This document shows positions 1 through 8,319 of a DNA stretch of 45,541 nt, piece by piece. Source of the stretch: JAGXLC01 sp964585385. Lineage in GTDB: Bacteria; Bacteroidota; Bacteroidia; Bacteroidales; UBA12077. The position numbers and the translations under genes were made by a program. Under the pieces are notes generated by a model. That model had not been told where the DNA came from and ran no database searches. It was given only the letters and a program-made list of their open reading frames with translations. Position 1 is the stretch's first letter; the number at the start of each line of letters is the position of its first letter. The stretch covers positions 1-45,541 of the forward strand of contig CAZPDP010000026.1 in the NCBI GenBank assembly GCA_964585385.1, given 5' to 3'.

Positions 1-164
1 ATTCGGCAAAAAACCGACAATTTAGTCGCTGTCGGAGACAGGAATAATACTTGAATTATTCAGGTTAGGTTAAAGATAAAAGAATTCTTAATAAGAACAA
101 AAGATATTCAAATACAAAACACTATTTATTATTTGTTTGCACAAAAAATTCCGGAAGGTAACGA

Positions 165-196
165 TAAAAAAAAGCCCCGGTTGGTGGCCGGGGCTT
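165..196 (-). terminator. Rho-independent terminator of the carboxylase pair
   Basis: A 9-bp perfect stem (172-180 with 188-196, core GCCCCGG/CCGGGGC) with a 7-nt loop is followed, read on the minus strand, by a U-run (plus-strand A-run 165-171). It lies just downstream of the biotin carrier stop codon and closes the mmdA-like/biotin-carrier transcript. I see no gene in 1-164; a plus-strand coding end before position 26 cannot be excluded. Confidence 0.9.
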
Positions 197-217
197 CTGT
201 TTATAAATACCATTTCA

Positions 218-589
218 TTAATCAATAACGAAAAGTAGCTCTCCTTTCCTGATAACATCGTTTTCTTTTATCTTCACCTCCCTGACTTTACCTTCAATCG
301 GAGCGTAAGCCCTGTTTTTCATTTTCATAGCTTCGTATATGTAAAGTCTGTCTCCTTTTTGGACCTTATCACCTTCTTCTACATCGACTTTCACGACAGT
401 ACCAGGAAATTCAGAAAAAACGTTGCCTTTGTGGGGATTATCCCACTTTCTTCGCTCTTTGAATTTATCATTGAGATGGGTTTTGTACCTGGTTCCATCA
501 ATATTCAAAGACCGAAACCTTGGCTTATCCGAATTTTCGGTATTATTCTGCGTCTTCTTATCTTGACTGTTTTCAGTATTACTGGCCAT
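218..589 (-). CDS. Biotin carboxyl carrier subunit of an acyl-CoA carboxylase/decarboxylase
   Basis: Small biotin/lipoyl-attachment protein that carries carboxyl-biotin between a biotin carboxylase and a carboxyltransferase. The C-terminal 75 residues form the biotinyl fold with the biotinylation motif EAMKMKN (Lys about residue 89) and the flanking pattern FPGTVVKVDVEEGD. The first 50 residues are hydrophilic and rich in N, K and D, probably a linker. The open frame extends to a TTG at 598, but the ATG at 589 is the likelier start. It begins 11 bp after the carboxyltransferase stop codon, so the two are co-transcribed and presumably form one complex. No biotin carboxylase (accC) or OadB-type membrane subunit lies in the window. 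Confidence 0.9.
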   Translation of the reverse strand: MASNTENSQDKKTQNNTENSDKPRFRSLNIDGTRYKTHLNDKFKERRKWDNPHKGNVFSEFPGTVVKVDVEEGDKVQKGDRLYIYEAMKMKNRAYAPIEGKVREVKIKENDVIRKGELLFVID

Positions 590-600
590 AATAAACAAAT

Positions 601-2148
601 TTAAAATGGTGGAATTCCATGTTTTTTAATGGGTCGCTTATCAACTTTATTTTTTGATACATCTAATGCATGAAGCAGCATCTTCCTGGTTTCTTCAGGT
701 TCAATTACAGAATCCACATAACCCTTTGCAGCAGCAACATATGGATTTGCAAATTTCTGCTTGTATTCCTTAACTTTTTGCTTTCGCATTTTATCCGGAT
801 CATCAGCATTTTGAATTTCTTTTTTAAAGATAATATTTGCTGCACCTTCGGGTCCCATAACAGCAATTTCAGCACCTGGCCATGCAAAAACAAAATCGGC
901 GTTAAGGTGGCGGGAGTTCATTGCTATATACCCTCCACCATAAGCTTTACGAAGAATAAAAGTAATCTTCGGAACTGTTGCTTCACTGTAAGCATAGAGT
1001 ACTTTTGCCCCGTGCCTGATGACACCGGCGTGCTCCTGATCTACACCAGGCAAATAACCGGGAAGATCGACTAAAGTTACCAATGGAATATTGAATGCAT
1101 TGCAATACCTGATGAACCTTGCTGCTTTGTCGGATGAATCCACATCAAGCACACCGGCAAGTATAAGTGGCTGATTACCGACAAATCCTACCGTATCGCC
1201 GTTAATTCTTCCAAATCCAATCACTACATTAGCTGCCCATTTTTCCTGAATTTCAAAGAAATCGGAGTCATCGGTTACAGCACGAATCACATCTCTTATA
1301 TCGTAAGGCTCCTTTGGATTGCCCGGAACAATCTCACTGATTGGATATTTTTCAGTATCTGGCTCTTTAGGCTCCATCCTGCGGGCTTTCTGACCATTAT
1401 TCCAGGGTATGTAGGTGATCAATTTCTTGATCTGATTAAAACATTCCAGTTCACTCTCAGAATAGAAGTGAGCATTCCCTGTCTTTTCGCTGTGAACTTT
1501 TGCGCCGCCCAACTCTTCCATACTGATTTCTTCGCCCAGTACGGTTTTGATAACACCAGGGCCGGTAATAAACATCTTGGAAATATTTTTAACCACAAAA
1601 ACAAAATCGGTAAGAGCCGGGGAATAAACTGCACCCCCTGCACATGGTCCAAGAATCACAGAAATTTGGGGTATCACTCCTGATGCTATAGTATTTCGAT
1701 AAAATATTTCTCCATACCCGGCCAATGAATTGACACCTTCCTGTATTCTTGCCCCTCCTGAGTCATTAATTCCAATGAGTGGTACGCGCATTTTCATAGC
1801 GTGATCCATTATTTTACCAATTTTACGGGCGTGCATGAGGCCTAAAGAACCACCGGCTACCGTAAAATCCTGTGCATAAATACAAACTGGTGCTCCATAA
1901 ATGGTTCCTGTACCAATTATAACTCCATCTCCGTGGAGCACTTTCTTGTCCATATCAAAATCGCGTGCTTCATGCTCAACAAACAGGTCGTATTCATGAA
2001 ATGAATTTTGGTCCAAAAGTGTTATGATACGTTCACGGGCGGTCATTTTACCCATGGCTACCTGTTTCTCTATCGCTTTATCACCCCCCCCTTTCAGAAC
2101 TTTTTCTCTCTTCTTCTGTAGTTCCAGTATCTTCCTTTTAAGTGACAT
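601..2148 (-). CDS. Acyl-CoA carboxylase carboxyltransferase (propionyl-CoA carboxylase beta / methylmalonyl-CoA decarboxylase alpha type)
   Basis: A 515-residue carboxyltransferase with two crotonase-like halves, the usual full length for PccB/MmdA. It moves the carboxyl group between biotin and an acyl-CoA, most often propionyl-/methylmalonyl-CoA. Visible motifs include KMTARERI near the N-terminus, GGSLGLMHARKIGKIMDHA, GINDSGGARIQEGV, GPCAGGAVYSPALTDF, and, in the C-terminal half, DLPGYLPGVDQEHAGVIRHGAK and RKAYGGGYIAMNSR. Direction in vivo (carboxylase or sodium-pumping decarboxylase) cannot be decided because the partner biotin carboxylase or OadB subunit is not nearby. Codons near residue 20 contain an 8-G run (plus-strand C8 at 2084-2091) encoding part of a Gly triplet. 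First gene of a two-gene transcript with its own promoter. Confidence 0.93.
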   Translation of the reverse strand: MSLKRKILELQKKREKVLKGGGDKAIEKQVAMGKMTARERIITLLDQNSFHEYDLFVEHEARDFDMDKKVLHGDGVIIGTGTIYGAPVCIYAQDFTVAGGSLGLMHARKIGKIMDHAMKMRVPLIGINDSGGARIQEGVNSLAGYGEIFYRNTIASGVIPQISVILGPCAGGAVYSPALTDFVFVVKNISKMFITGPGVIKTVLGEEISMEELGGAKVHSEKTGNAHFYSESELECFNQIKKLITYIPWNNGQKARRMEPKEPDTEKYPISEIVPGNPKEPYDIRDVIRAVTDDSDFFEIQEKWAANVVIGFGRINGDTVGFVGNQPLILAGVLDVDSSDKAARFIRYCNAFNIPLVTLVDLPGYLPGVDQEHAGVIRHGAKVLYAYSEATVPKITFILRKAYGGGYIAMNSRHLNADFVFAWPGAEIAVMGPEGAANIIFKKEIQNADDPDKMRKQKVKEYKQKFANPYVAAAKGYVDSVIEPEETRKMLLHALDVSKNKVDKRPIKKHGIPPF

Positions 2149-2181
2149 AATTTAACAGTTTGGTTTGTATAAAAAGAAAAG

Positions 2182-2210
2182 CAAAAATAGTATAAATTAA
2201 CTAACTACAA
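2182..2210 (-). promoter_or_regulatory. Bacteroidota-type promoter for the carboxyltransferase gene
   Basis: On the minus strand, TATTTTTG (plus 2182-2189) fits the Bacteroidota -7 consensus TAnnTTTG, and a TTG (plus 2208-2210) lies 18 nt upstream as a partial -33 element. The implied transcript start near 2175 leaves a leader of about 27 nt before the ATG at 2148. Confidence 0.5.
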
Positions 2211-2294
2211 CAATACAAAATGTCATGAATTAATAAAAATAATTTTTAAGCTTTTTGATTGTAATACTTATTAAGTTGCCTTATACAGCTTGCA

Positions 2295-3386
2295 TCATTT
2301 AGGCGCAAAACGGTATAAAGCTACGGCAACAAATGCAAATATAATGTTCGGTATCCAGACTGCAAAAACAGCATCGATACTTCCCCGCAATGCATACATC
2401 GTAGCAAAACGCATAAAGAGAAGGTAGGCAAAACTCAGAGCAATTCCCAGACCTATCTGCATTCCCATACCACCCCTTATTTTACGGGACGAAAGAATAA
2501 CCCCCATCAGGGTTAGGATAAAGGTGGAAAAAGGATATGAGAATCTACCGTGTTTTTCAACAAGATAAGCTTCAAGGTTTTCCGCTCCCTGCATCTTTCT
2601 CCTTTTTATAAACTTATTGAGTTCTGGCATTCCCATTGTTTCAACTATATCTGTATATTGTGAAAAATCAGACGGTTTAACAGGCAAACTGGTTTTCAAA
2701 GTATCTCCCTGAGTGATTGAATCTGTTTCTCCTGACCCAATATGCCGGATATAATAATCTAAAATGGTCCACTGACTTTTTGTACTGTCCCAAATAATAT
2801 GGTTAGCCATCATCTTTGATTCAAGCTTGCCATTATTGAAAACTTCCCGGGTAAACTTAAACCCTTTCTGAGATTTAGGACGATAATGTCTCATGTAGAT
2901 ATATACACCGGGTTCTATCTGCATGTGGATATTTCGCTCCACTTTGTAGGAGGAATTTTTAATATAGGTATACTCAAAATTTAATCTTCTTTCATTAGCA
3001 TGAGGAATTACATAGGACATCAGCAAAAACGACATTACAGCAATCAAAGTAGCTGAAATAAAATAAGGTCTTAGAATTCTGTGAAAACTGATGCCATTAC
3101 TCAAAATAGCAATAATTTCGGAGTTGTAGGCCATTTTAGATGTAAAGAAGATCACAGCGATAAACGTAAACAGGGAGCTCAGCAAATTAGAGAAATAAGG
3201 AATAAAATTCAGATAGTAAATAAAAACCTGCTTTGCCGGGGCTTCACCTTCAATATAATTGTCAATTTTTTCAGAAAGATCAAATATTATAGAAATACTG
3301 ATAATCAGAGCTATAGCAAAGAAATAAGTCCCGAGAAACTTCTTTATGATATATATATCCAGTTTTTTCAGAAAAGCATTTTTCAT
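2295..3386 (-). CDS. LptF/LptG (YjgP/YjgQ) family permease
   Basis: A 363-residue inner-membrane protein of the LptF/G family, the membrane half of the ABC exporter that extracts LPS and passes it to the periplasmic bridge. Helices are visible near residues 15-35, 55-80 and 100-125, and three more fill the last 90 residues. The central 150-residue hydrophilic region is the periplasmic jellyroll. The N-terminal KLDIYIIKKFLGTYFFA is typical of the family. Its ATG overlaps the tgt stop codon (ATGA, 4 bp), so it is translationally coupled to tgt. Whether it is LptF or LptG cannot be told from sequence alone; the partner is not in the window. Confidence 0.88.
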   Translation of the reverse strand: MKNAFLKKLDIYIIKKFLGTYFFAIALIISISIIFDLSEKIDNYIEGEAPAKQVFIYYLNFIPYFSNLLSSLFTFIAVIFFTSKMAYNSEIIAILSNGISFHRILRPYFISATLIAVMSFLLMSYVIPHANERRLNFEYTYIKNSSYKVERNIHMQIEPGVYIYMRHYRPKSQKGFKFTREVFNNGKLESKMMANHIIWDSTKSQWTILDYYIRHIGSGETDSITQGDTLKTSLPVKPSDFSQYTDIVETMGMPELNKFIKRRKMQGAENLEAYLVEKHGRFSYPFSTFILTLMGVILSSRKIRGGMGMQIGLGIALSFAYLLFMRFATMYALRGSIDAVFAVWIPNIIFAFVAVALYRFAPK

Positions 3387-4513
3387 AAACGTCTGTTGAG
3401 TTTTTCAACCATTTCAGTTTTCCAGCTTTTAAATGCCCCCTCCACAATTTTGCTTCTTGCCTCTTTTACTAACCACATATAAAAACTTAAATTGTGTAAT
3501 GTAGCAATCTGACCAGCCAGCATCTCTTTTGCAACAATTAAATGTCTTAGGTAAGCTTTTGTAAAATACTCATCTACAAAAGATTCACCTCCTTCTTCTA
3601 TGGGTGAAAAATCTTTTCTCCACTTTTCATTTTTTATATTGATGATTCCCTCTTTTGTAAAAAGCATCCCGTTTCTTCCGTTTCTTGTGGGAATCACACA
3701 ATCGAACATATCTATACCTCTGTCGATGGATTCAAGAATATTTGCAGGTGTACCCACACCCATCAGATAACGGGGCTTTTCTTCAGGAAGTATCTCATTC
3801 ACAACTTCTGTCATATCATACATCATCTCCACAGGCTCACCCACAGAAAGACCGCCAATAGCATAGCCAGGCATATCGGTATCACGGATGTAATTGGCCG
3901 AGATTTTTCTCAAATCTTCAAAAACACTTCCCTGTACAATAGGAAAAAGAAACTGATTGTAACCGTACCGTGGCTGGGTTTCATTCATCTGTATTATACA
4001 ACGATTCAACCACTGGTGGGTTAGCTCCATGGATTCTTTTGCATATTGATAATCACAAGGATAAGGAGTACACTCATCAAATGCCATAATAATATCCGCC
4101 CCAATAGCCCGCTGGATATCAATCACATTCTCCGGGGTAAAAAGATGCTTGGAGCCGTCTATATGCGAACGAAAATGGGCACCTTCCTCTGAAAGCTTTC
4201 GGTTATCAGAAAGTGAGAAAACCTGGTATCCTCCACTATCCGTAAGAACTGGCCTTTCCCAGTTTATAAACTCATGAATACCTCCTGCTTCTGAAACTAC
4301 ATCAATACCAGGTCTTAGATAAAGATGGTAGGTATTAGACAACAACATCTGAGAATTCACTTCATCCTTTAACTCCCTTGTGTCAACCCCTTTAACCGAA
4401 CCCAACGTTCCGACAGGCATAAAAACAGGAGTTTGTACGATTCCGTGCCCGGTAATAAATCTGCCGGCTCTGGCCTTAGAATTAGCGGCATTTCTTTCTA
4501 CTCTGAAATCCAT
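3383..4513 (-). CDS. tgt: Queuine/preQ1 tRNA-ribosyltransferase (tRNA-guanine transglycosylase)
   Basis: Exchanges guanine-34 for preQ1 in tRNAs with GUN anticodons, the first committed step of queuosine insertion. Family motifs are clear: TPVFMPVGT, LTDSGGYQVFSL (active-site Asp), DIIMAFDECTPYP, FPIVQGS, YAIGGLSVGE, YLMGVGTP and the nucleophile region MFDCVIPTRNGRNG. The frame runs to 4543, but the ATG at 4513 (MDFRVER) gives 376 residues, the usual length, and a promoter-like box at 4531-4538 lies inside the longer version. Oddity: where most bacterial Tgt proteins have zinc ligands CxCxxC before the YLRHL motif, this one reads EEGGESFVDEYFTKAYLRHL without cysteine; the later His (ATLHNLS) is retained. 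Coupled to the downstream permease gene. Confidence 0.95.
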   Translation of the reverse strand: MDFRVERNAANSKARAGRFITGHGIVQTPVFMPVGTLGSVKGVDTRELKDEVNSQMLLSNTYHLYLRPGIDVVSEAGGIHEFINWERPVLTDSGGYQVFSLSDNRKLSEEGAHFRSHIDGSKHLFTPENVIDIQRAIGADIIMAFDECTPYPCDYQYAKESMELTHQWLNRCIIQMNETQPRYGYNQFLFPIVQGSVFEDLRKISANYIRDTDMPGYAIGGLSVGEPVEMMYDMTEVVNEILPEEKPRYLMGVGTPANILESIDRGIDMFDCVIPTRNGRNGMLFTKEGIINIKNEKWRKDFSPIEEGGESFVDEYFTKAYLRHLIVAKEMLAGQIATLHNLSFYMWLVKEARSKIVEGAFKSWKTEMVEKLNRRL

Positions 4514-4530
4514 ATCATTCAAATATCGCA

Positions 4531-4538
4531 CAAAGATA
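4531..4538 (-). promoter_or_regulatory. -7 box upstream of tgt
   Basis: TATCTTTG on the minus strand matches TAnnTTTG exactly and sits 18 nt above the ATG at 4513. No good -33 TTTG is seen at the expected spacing. It argues against the ATG at 4543 as the tgt start. Confidence 0.4.
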
Positions 4539-4641
4539 ATCATTCATGTTCATAATTTTATTAAACACGAATCATTCAATATTTGTCTAAGAAAAAAAAC
4601 TTTCATAAAATTGTCCATTCATAACTCTAATAACAAACCAA

Positions 4642-5784
4642 GTGCATATTATAGATTTTTTCACCGAATTCCCGCTCAGGATTATTTTGGCCCTCTTTGT
4701 AATCTTCACTCTGATTCAATTGATATATTATTTGGGGGTTTATGCAAAAATCCTTTTTCATAAAGATTCCAGTAAAGAAGAATCCGGGGAAATCCCTGTA
4801 TCTGTGATTATTTGTGCCCGGAACGAAGAAGAGAACCTCAATAATAACCTGCCTGCCATCCTGGAACAGGATTATAAAAATTTTGAAGTGGTCGTGGTAA
4901 ATGATGCTTCAACGGACAATTCTGATTTGGTGTTAAAAAAATATGCGCAAAAGTATCCCCATCTTAAGACTACAGAGATTAAAAAGGACCAAAAATTTAC
5001 GCATGGTAAAAAACTTGCTGTCACCATCGGTGTGAAAGCAGCCAAAAACGAATGGCTTCTTTTTACCGATGCGGATTGTTATCCGGTAACAAAAAACTGG
5101 ATAAAACAGATGGCCGGAAATTTTGATGAAAAAACATCAATTGTTCTTGGTTATGGAGGGTATAAAAAATACAAATCGGCTTTGAACACTCTCATCCGGT
5201 ATGATACCGTAATTATAGCCCTGCAATACTTAACTTATGCATTATCAGGATTTCCTTACATGGGAGTTGGCAGGAACATGGCCTACAGGAAATCCCTGTT
5301 CTTTAAAAACAAAGGGTTTGCAAAACATTATCACGTTGACTCAGGAGATGACGACATATTCATCAACCAAACCGCAAGAAAAGAAAACACAAAAATTGAA
5401 ATTAACCCGGATTCAATAATTCGATCTGAACCCAATTCAAGCTGGAGTAGTTGGTTCAAACAAAAGATGAGACATCTCACCTCAGCTTCATATTACAACA
5501 GAGCAACAAAGTTTCGCCTTTTTTTCGAGGTCTTAAGCAGGGAGTTGTTCTACGCAACGTTTGCTTTATCACTGATTTTCTTTACGAAATATTACCTGTA
5601 CATAATAGGTGTATTTTTTATTCGTTACTTAATTCAACTTATTATTTTTGGCAACATAATGAAACGCTTTAACGAAAATTATCTATTATTAGTTTCATTG
5701 TTTTATGATTTGTTTATACCTTTAATTAATTTTATAGCTATAATTTCAAACAAAATAACATCAAAGAATACTAAATGGAATTAA
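4642..5784 (+). CDS. Membrane-associated family 2 glycosyltransferase
   Basis: A 380-residue GT-A fold glycosyltransferase with an N-terminal membrane helix (about 9-35) and two or three helices after residue 295. The nucleotide-sugar site is visible as VSVIICARNEEENL, VVVNDASTDNSD and the metal-binding FTDADCYP; the acceptor/catalytic region is VDSGDDDIFIN followed by WFKQKMRHLTSASYY, a relaxed QxxRW-like motif. Donor and product are unknown; such enzymes build polysaccharides or modify lipids. The start is GTG at 4642: the first ATG lies well inside and would remove the first helix. The 3' end overlaps the sigma factor start by 10 bp, so this is the first gene of a three-gene run. Confidence 0.85.
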   Translation: MHIIDFFTEFPLRIILALFVIFTLIQLIYYLGVYAKILFHKDSSKEESGEIPVSVIICARNEEENLNNNLPAILEQDYKNFEVVVVNDASTDNSDLVLKKYAQKYPHLKTTEIKKDQKFTHGKKLAVTIGVKAAKNEWLLFTDADCYPVTKNWIKQMAGNFDEKTSIVLGYGGYKKYKSALNTLIRYDTVIIALQYLTYALSGFPYMGVGRNMAYRKSLFFKNKGFAKHYHVDSGDDDIFINQTARKENTKIEINPDSIIRSEPNSSWSSWFKQKMRHLTSASYYNRATKFRLFFEVLSRELFYATFALSLIFFTKYYLYIIGVFFIRYLIQLIIFGNIMKRFNENYLLLVSLFYDLFIPLINFIAIISNKITSKNTKWN

Positions 5785-6377
5785 ATCCCAACTTATCAGA
5801 AAAGGCAAAACATGATTTTAAGTTGGTGAAGCTTGCTCTAGATGGAGATGAGAAAGCTTACGCGGAGCTATTGGATCGCTATAAAGACGCGATTTACTAC
5901 ATGCTCCTGAAGATGGTAAACAACAAAAATGATGCTGAAGATCTCACCATTGAAGCATTTGGCAAAGCCTTTAAAAACATTGAACAGTATACACCGAATT
6001 ACGCTTTTAGTACCTGGTTATTCAAGATAGCCACAAATAACTGCATCGATTTTATCCGAAAAAGAAAAGCAAATATAATCTCTATCGACCAGACAGAAGA
6101 AGACAACGAAATTATTCCTCCCCCGCTTCAATCCTCAACGCTGGACCCTGAAGAAGATATGATAAAAAACCAGAAAGTCGATCTGATGCGTAATGTGGTA
6201 AACAAACTCAAGCCCAGGTACAGAAACCTCATCGAACTCAGATATTTCAATGAGTACTCCTATGAAGAAATAGCCCAGGAGCTGAATCTTCCGCAGGGTA
6301 CGGTGAAAGCACAGCTTTTCAGAGCACGTGAGCTTCTGTTCAATATCCTTAAAAACAAGGACCAGCATATAAAATAA
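5775..6377 (+). CDS. ECF-type RNA polymerase sigma factor (sigma-70 family)
   Basis: A 200-residue alternative sigma factor with region 2 (about 25-95: AYAELLDRYKDAIYYMLLKM, DAEDLTIEAFGKAFKNI, FSTWLFKIATNNCIDFIRKRK) and region 4 helix-turn-helix (about 140-190: LRYFNEYSYEEIAQELNLPQGTVKAQLFRARELL). It lacks regions 1 and 3, as expected for the ECF group. No anti-sigma factor gene is adjacent, unlike many ECF loci; it sits between a glycosyltransferase gene (10-bp overlap) and rsmG (10-bp gap). Its regulon cannot be inferred from the window. Confidence 0.92.
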   Translation: MELNPNLSEKAKHDFKLVKLALDGDEKAYAELLDRYKDAIYYMLLKMVNNKNDAEDLTIEAFGKAFKNIEQYTPNYAFSTWLFKIATNNCIDFIRKRKANIISIDQTEEDNEIIPPPLQSSTLDPEEDMIKNQKVDLMRNVVNKLKPRYRNLIELRYFNEYSYEEIAQELNLPQGTVKAQLFRARELLFNILKNKDQHIK

Positions 6378-6387
6378 CGTTCCGTCG

Positions 6388-7014
6388 ATGGAGTTAATCA
6401 AAAAGTATTTCCCTGACCTTCGTGAGAAACAAATTGAAATTTTCAGGAATCTTTACGATTCTTACCAGCACTGGAATAGCAAAATCAACGTTATCTCCCG
6501 AAAGGATTTTCATAATTTCTACAAGCACCATGTTTTGCATTCCCTCGCAATATCAAAATTCATTCAATTCCGTAAAGAAACCCGCATCATTGACGTTGGG
6601 ACAGGTGGTGGATTTCCTGGCATACCCCTTGCAATCCTTTTTCCTGACAGCCATTTTACACTCGTTGACTCAATAAGAAAAAAACTAAAGGTCATTGAAG
6701 CCATTAAAGATCAATTTGAACTCGATAATATTTCTACCTTGCATACCCGGATTGAAGGTTACCAGGATAAATTTGATTTTGTTGTAAGTCGGGCTGTTAC
6801 TAAATTTCCAAAATTTGTCAATTGGGTTTCCAGCAATATTTCAGAAGAAAGCAAAAATGAACTCCCTAATGGAATCATCTACCTAAAAGGTGGAAATATA
6901 GAAGATGAAATTGAACAGTTTAAAGACAAAATAAGACAAATCCCAATAAACCAATACTTCCGGGAAGAATATTTTGAAACGAAAAAGATTCTCTATCTCC
7001 CTGTGAAAGGATAG
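6388..7014 (+). CDS. rsmG: 16S rRNA (guanine-527-N7)-methyltransferase RsmG
   Basis: A 208-residue SAM-dependent methyltransferase that makes m7G527 in the 530 loop of 16S rRNA; loss confers low-level streptomycin resistance in several bacteria. The SAM motif is IDVGTGGGFPGIPLAI (about 67-82), and the N-terminal KINVISRKDF and the later FVVSRAVTKFPKF are characteristic GidB/RsmG segments. It starts 10 bp after the sigma factor stop and is probably co-transcribed with it. Here it is separate from mnmG, its neighbour in many other bacteria. Confidence 0.95.
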   Translation: MELIKKYFPDLREKQIEIFRNLYDSYQHWNSKINVISRKDFHNFYKHHVLHSLAISKFIQFRKETRIIDVGTGGGFPGIPLAILFPDSHFTLVDSIRKKLKVIEAIKDQFELDNISTLHTRIEGYQDKFDFVVSRAVTKFPKFVNWVSSNISEESKNELPNGIIYLKGGNIEDEIEQFKDKIRQIPINQYFREEYFETKKILYLPVKG

Positions 7015-7071
7015 ATTTTAATGCATAATTTTCAAATTCATGCAAAAGAATAAAAAACCTGAAGCAATTCT

Positions 7072-7101
7072 TTTGCAGGTATAAAAAAAACATTACTTTT
7101 G
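7072..7101 (+). promoter_or_regulatory. rpmH promoter, Bacteroidota consensus
   Basis: A -33 TTTG (7072-7075) and a -7 TACTTTTG (7094-7101, fits TAnnTTTG) are separated by 18 nt, close to the described Bacteroides spacing. The inferred transcript starts near 7108, about 36 nt before the rpmH ATG. One of the best promoter matches in the window. Confidence 0.75.
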
Positions 7102-7143
7102 CAATCCGAATGAAAATTTGATCATCTATAAAAATATTTTGTG

Positions 7144-7299
7144 ATGAAAAGGACATTTCAGCCATCAAACAGGAAAAGAAAAAACAAGCACGGTTTTAGA
7201 GAAAGAATGGCAACTAAAAACGGCAGAAAAGTATTATCAAGAAGAAGAGCCAAAGGCAGAAAGAAATTAACTGTCTCTGATAACATACCTAAGAAATAA
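7144..7299 (+). CDS. rpmH: 50S ribosomal protein L34
   Basis: A 51-residue, very basic protein beginning MKRTFQPSNRKRKNKHGF and continuing with RMATKNGRKVLSRRRAKGRKKL, the near-invariant L34 signature. It binds 23S rRNA in the large subunit. It carries a short C-terminal extension (TVSDNIPKK), as is common in Bacteroidota. The gene is not next to rnpA or dnaA as in many other phyla. It has its own strong promoter (7072-7101) and a terminator (7341-7367), so it is probably monocistronic. Confidence 0.97.
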   Translation: MKRTFQPSNRKRKNKHGFRERMATKNGRKVLSRRRAKGRKKLTVSDNIPKK

Positions 7300-7340
7300 C
7301 TTTCCGGGAAAGTTGTTCAACCTCTTTTGTATGTATTTGA

Positions 7341-7367
7341 ATCCCTTTTAAAAGGAGGGATTTTTTT
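7341..7367 (+). terminator. Terminator after rpmH
   Basis: ATCCCT pairs with AGGGAT around an A/T-rich interior (7341-7361), followed by seven T residues. It is placed 41 bp after the rpmH stop codon. Confidence 0.75.
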
Positions 7368-7458
7368 ATGTTCGATAATTTGTTTTCCCTTTCTCTTAAT
7401 TTTTGAAATAAGGTTCATTAATTGACAACGTAATAATTTTAGTTTAAAAACATAATTT

Positions 7459-7466
7459 TATCTTTG
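7459..7466 (+). promoter_or_regulatory. -7 box for the PASTA-rluD operon
   Basis: TATCTTTG matches TAnnTTTG exactly, 36 nt before the ATG at 7503. The -33 region (TTTTAG near 7437-7442) is only a partial match. The nearby TTGAC at 7422 is too far away for a normal -35. Confidence 0.5.
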
Positions 7467-7502
7467 TCCCAGCGTTTAATTCAATAATTGAAAAATCAGG
7501 AA

Positions 7503-8315
7503 ATGAACCTATTTCGATTTATCCTATCTAAAGTATTTCTTAAAAATTTAATTGTTGCGGCTGTAGGCATCATTGTTATTATTTCGTCAGCTTTTATCAT
7601 TCTGGATATTTATACAAATCATGGCGAGTCAATGCCGTTGCCCAATTTTAAGAAGATGTCCCTGGAAGAAGCAAGAAAAGTAGCCAGTGAGCATGATTTG
7701 ATGCTTGAAGTCACAGACTCAGTTTTTCAGGATGAATGGCCCAAAGCCACCGTTGTCAAACAGAATCCGGAACCCGGTTTTCATGTAAAAGAAGAACGAA
7801 CTATTTTCCTTACCATGAATGCCACCAATCCTGAAAAAGTCAAAATGCCCAATGTGGTAGGTGTCTCGCTTCGTCATGCAAAGGCAATACTTAATAATTC
7901 CGGCCTGAAAATTGGAAAACTTGTGCATGTGCCGGATATCGCCGTAAATAATGTTTTAAAACAGAAATACAACGGAGAGGAAATCAAACCCGGAAAGACC
8001 ATACCTAAAGGTAGCGAAATTAACCTGGTATTGGGTAAGGGACTTAGCAGCCAGGTTTCTGAACTCCCGGATCTTAGGTATTTAAGTTTATCACAGGCAA
8101 AAAATAAAATTCTTGCGTCAGCTATGAATATTGGTGTTGTCCAATATGACAGTTCAATTCAGGATGAACAGGATAGTACTTCAGCTAAAGTCTGGAAGCA
8201 GTACCCTCCTTATCGCAGAGACAGAAAAATAAGGCTGGGCAGATACATTGATTTATGGTTGACTGTTGACTCGACAAAACTACCTGTAAAGGACACAAAT
8301 TCAATAAATAGATAG
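7503..8315 (+). CDS. Membrane-anchored PASTA-domain protein
   Basis: A 270-residue protein with a short cytoplasmic N-terminus, one membrane helix (about 15-38) and three extracytoplasmic PASTA repeats: one from MPLPNFKKMSLEEARK, a canonical one from MPNVVGVSLRHAKAILNNSG, and a third from ELPDLRYLSLSQAKNKI. PASTA domains bind peptidoglycan fragments or beta-lactams in Ser/Thr kinases and class A PBPs, but no kinase or transpeptidase domain is present here. The frame reaches a TTG at 7488; ATG 7503 is preferred, preceded by CAGGAA. It is followed 4 bp later by the T9SS cargo gene, then rluD and ddl, a common arrangement in the phylum and consistent with a wall-related role. Confidence 0.88.
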   Translation: MNLFRFILSKVFLKNLIVAAVGIIVIISSAFIILDIYTNHGESMPLPNFKKMSLEEARKVASEHDLMLEVTDSVFQDEWPKATVVKQNPEPGFHVKEERTIFLTMNATNPEKVKMPNVVGVSLRHAKAILNNSGLKIGKLVHVPDIAVNNVLKQKYNGEEIKPGKTIPKGSEINLVLGKGLSSQVSELPDLRYLSLSQAKNKILASAMNIGVVQYDSSIQDEQDSTSAKVWKQYPPYRRDRKIRLGRYIDLWLTVDSTKLPVKDTNSINR

Positions 8316-8319
8316 ACTT

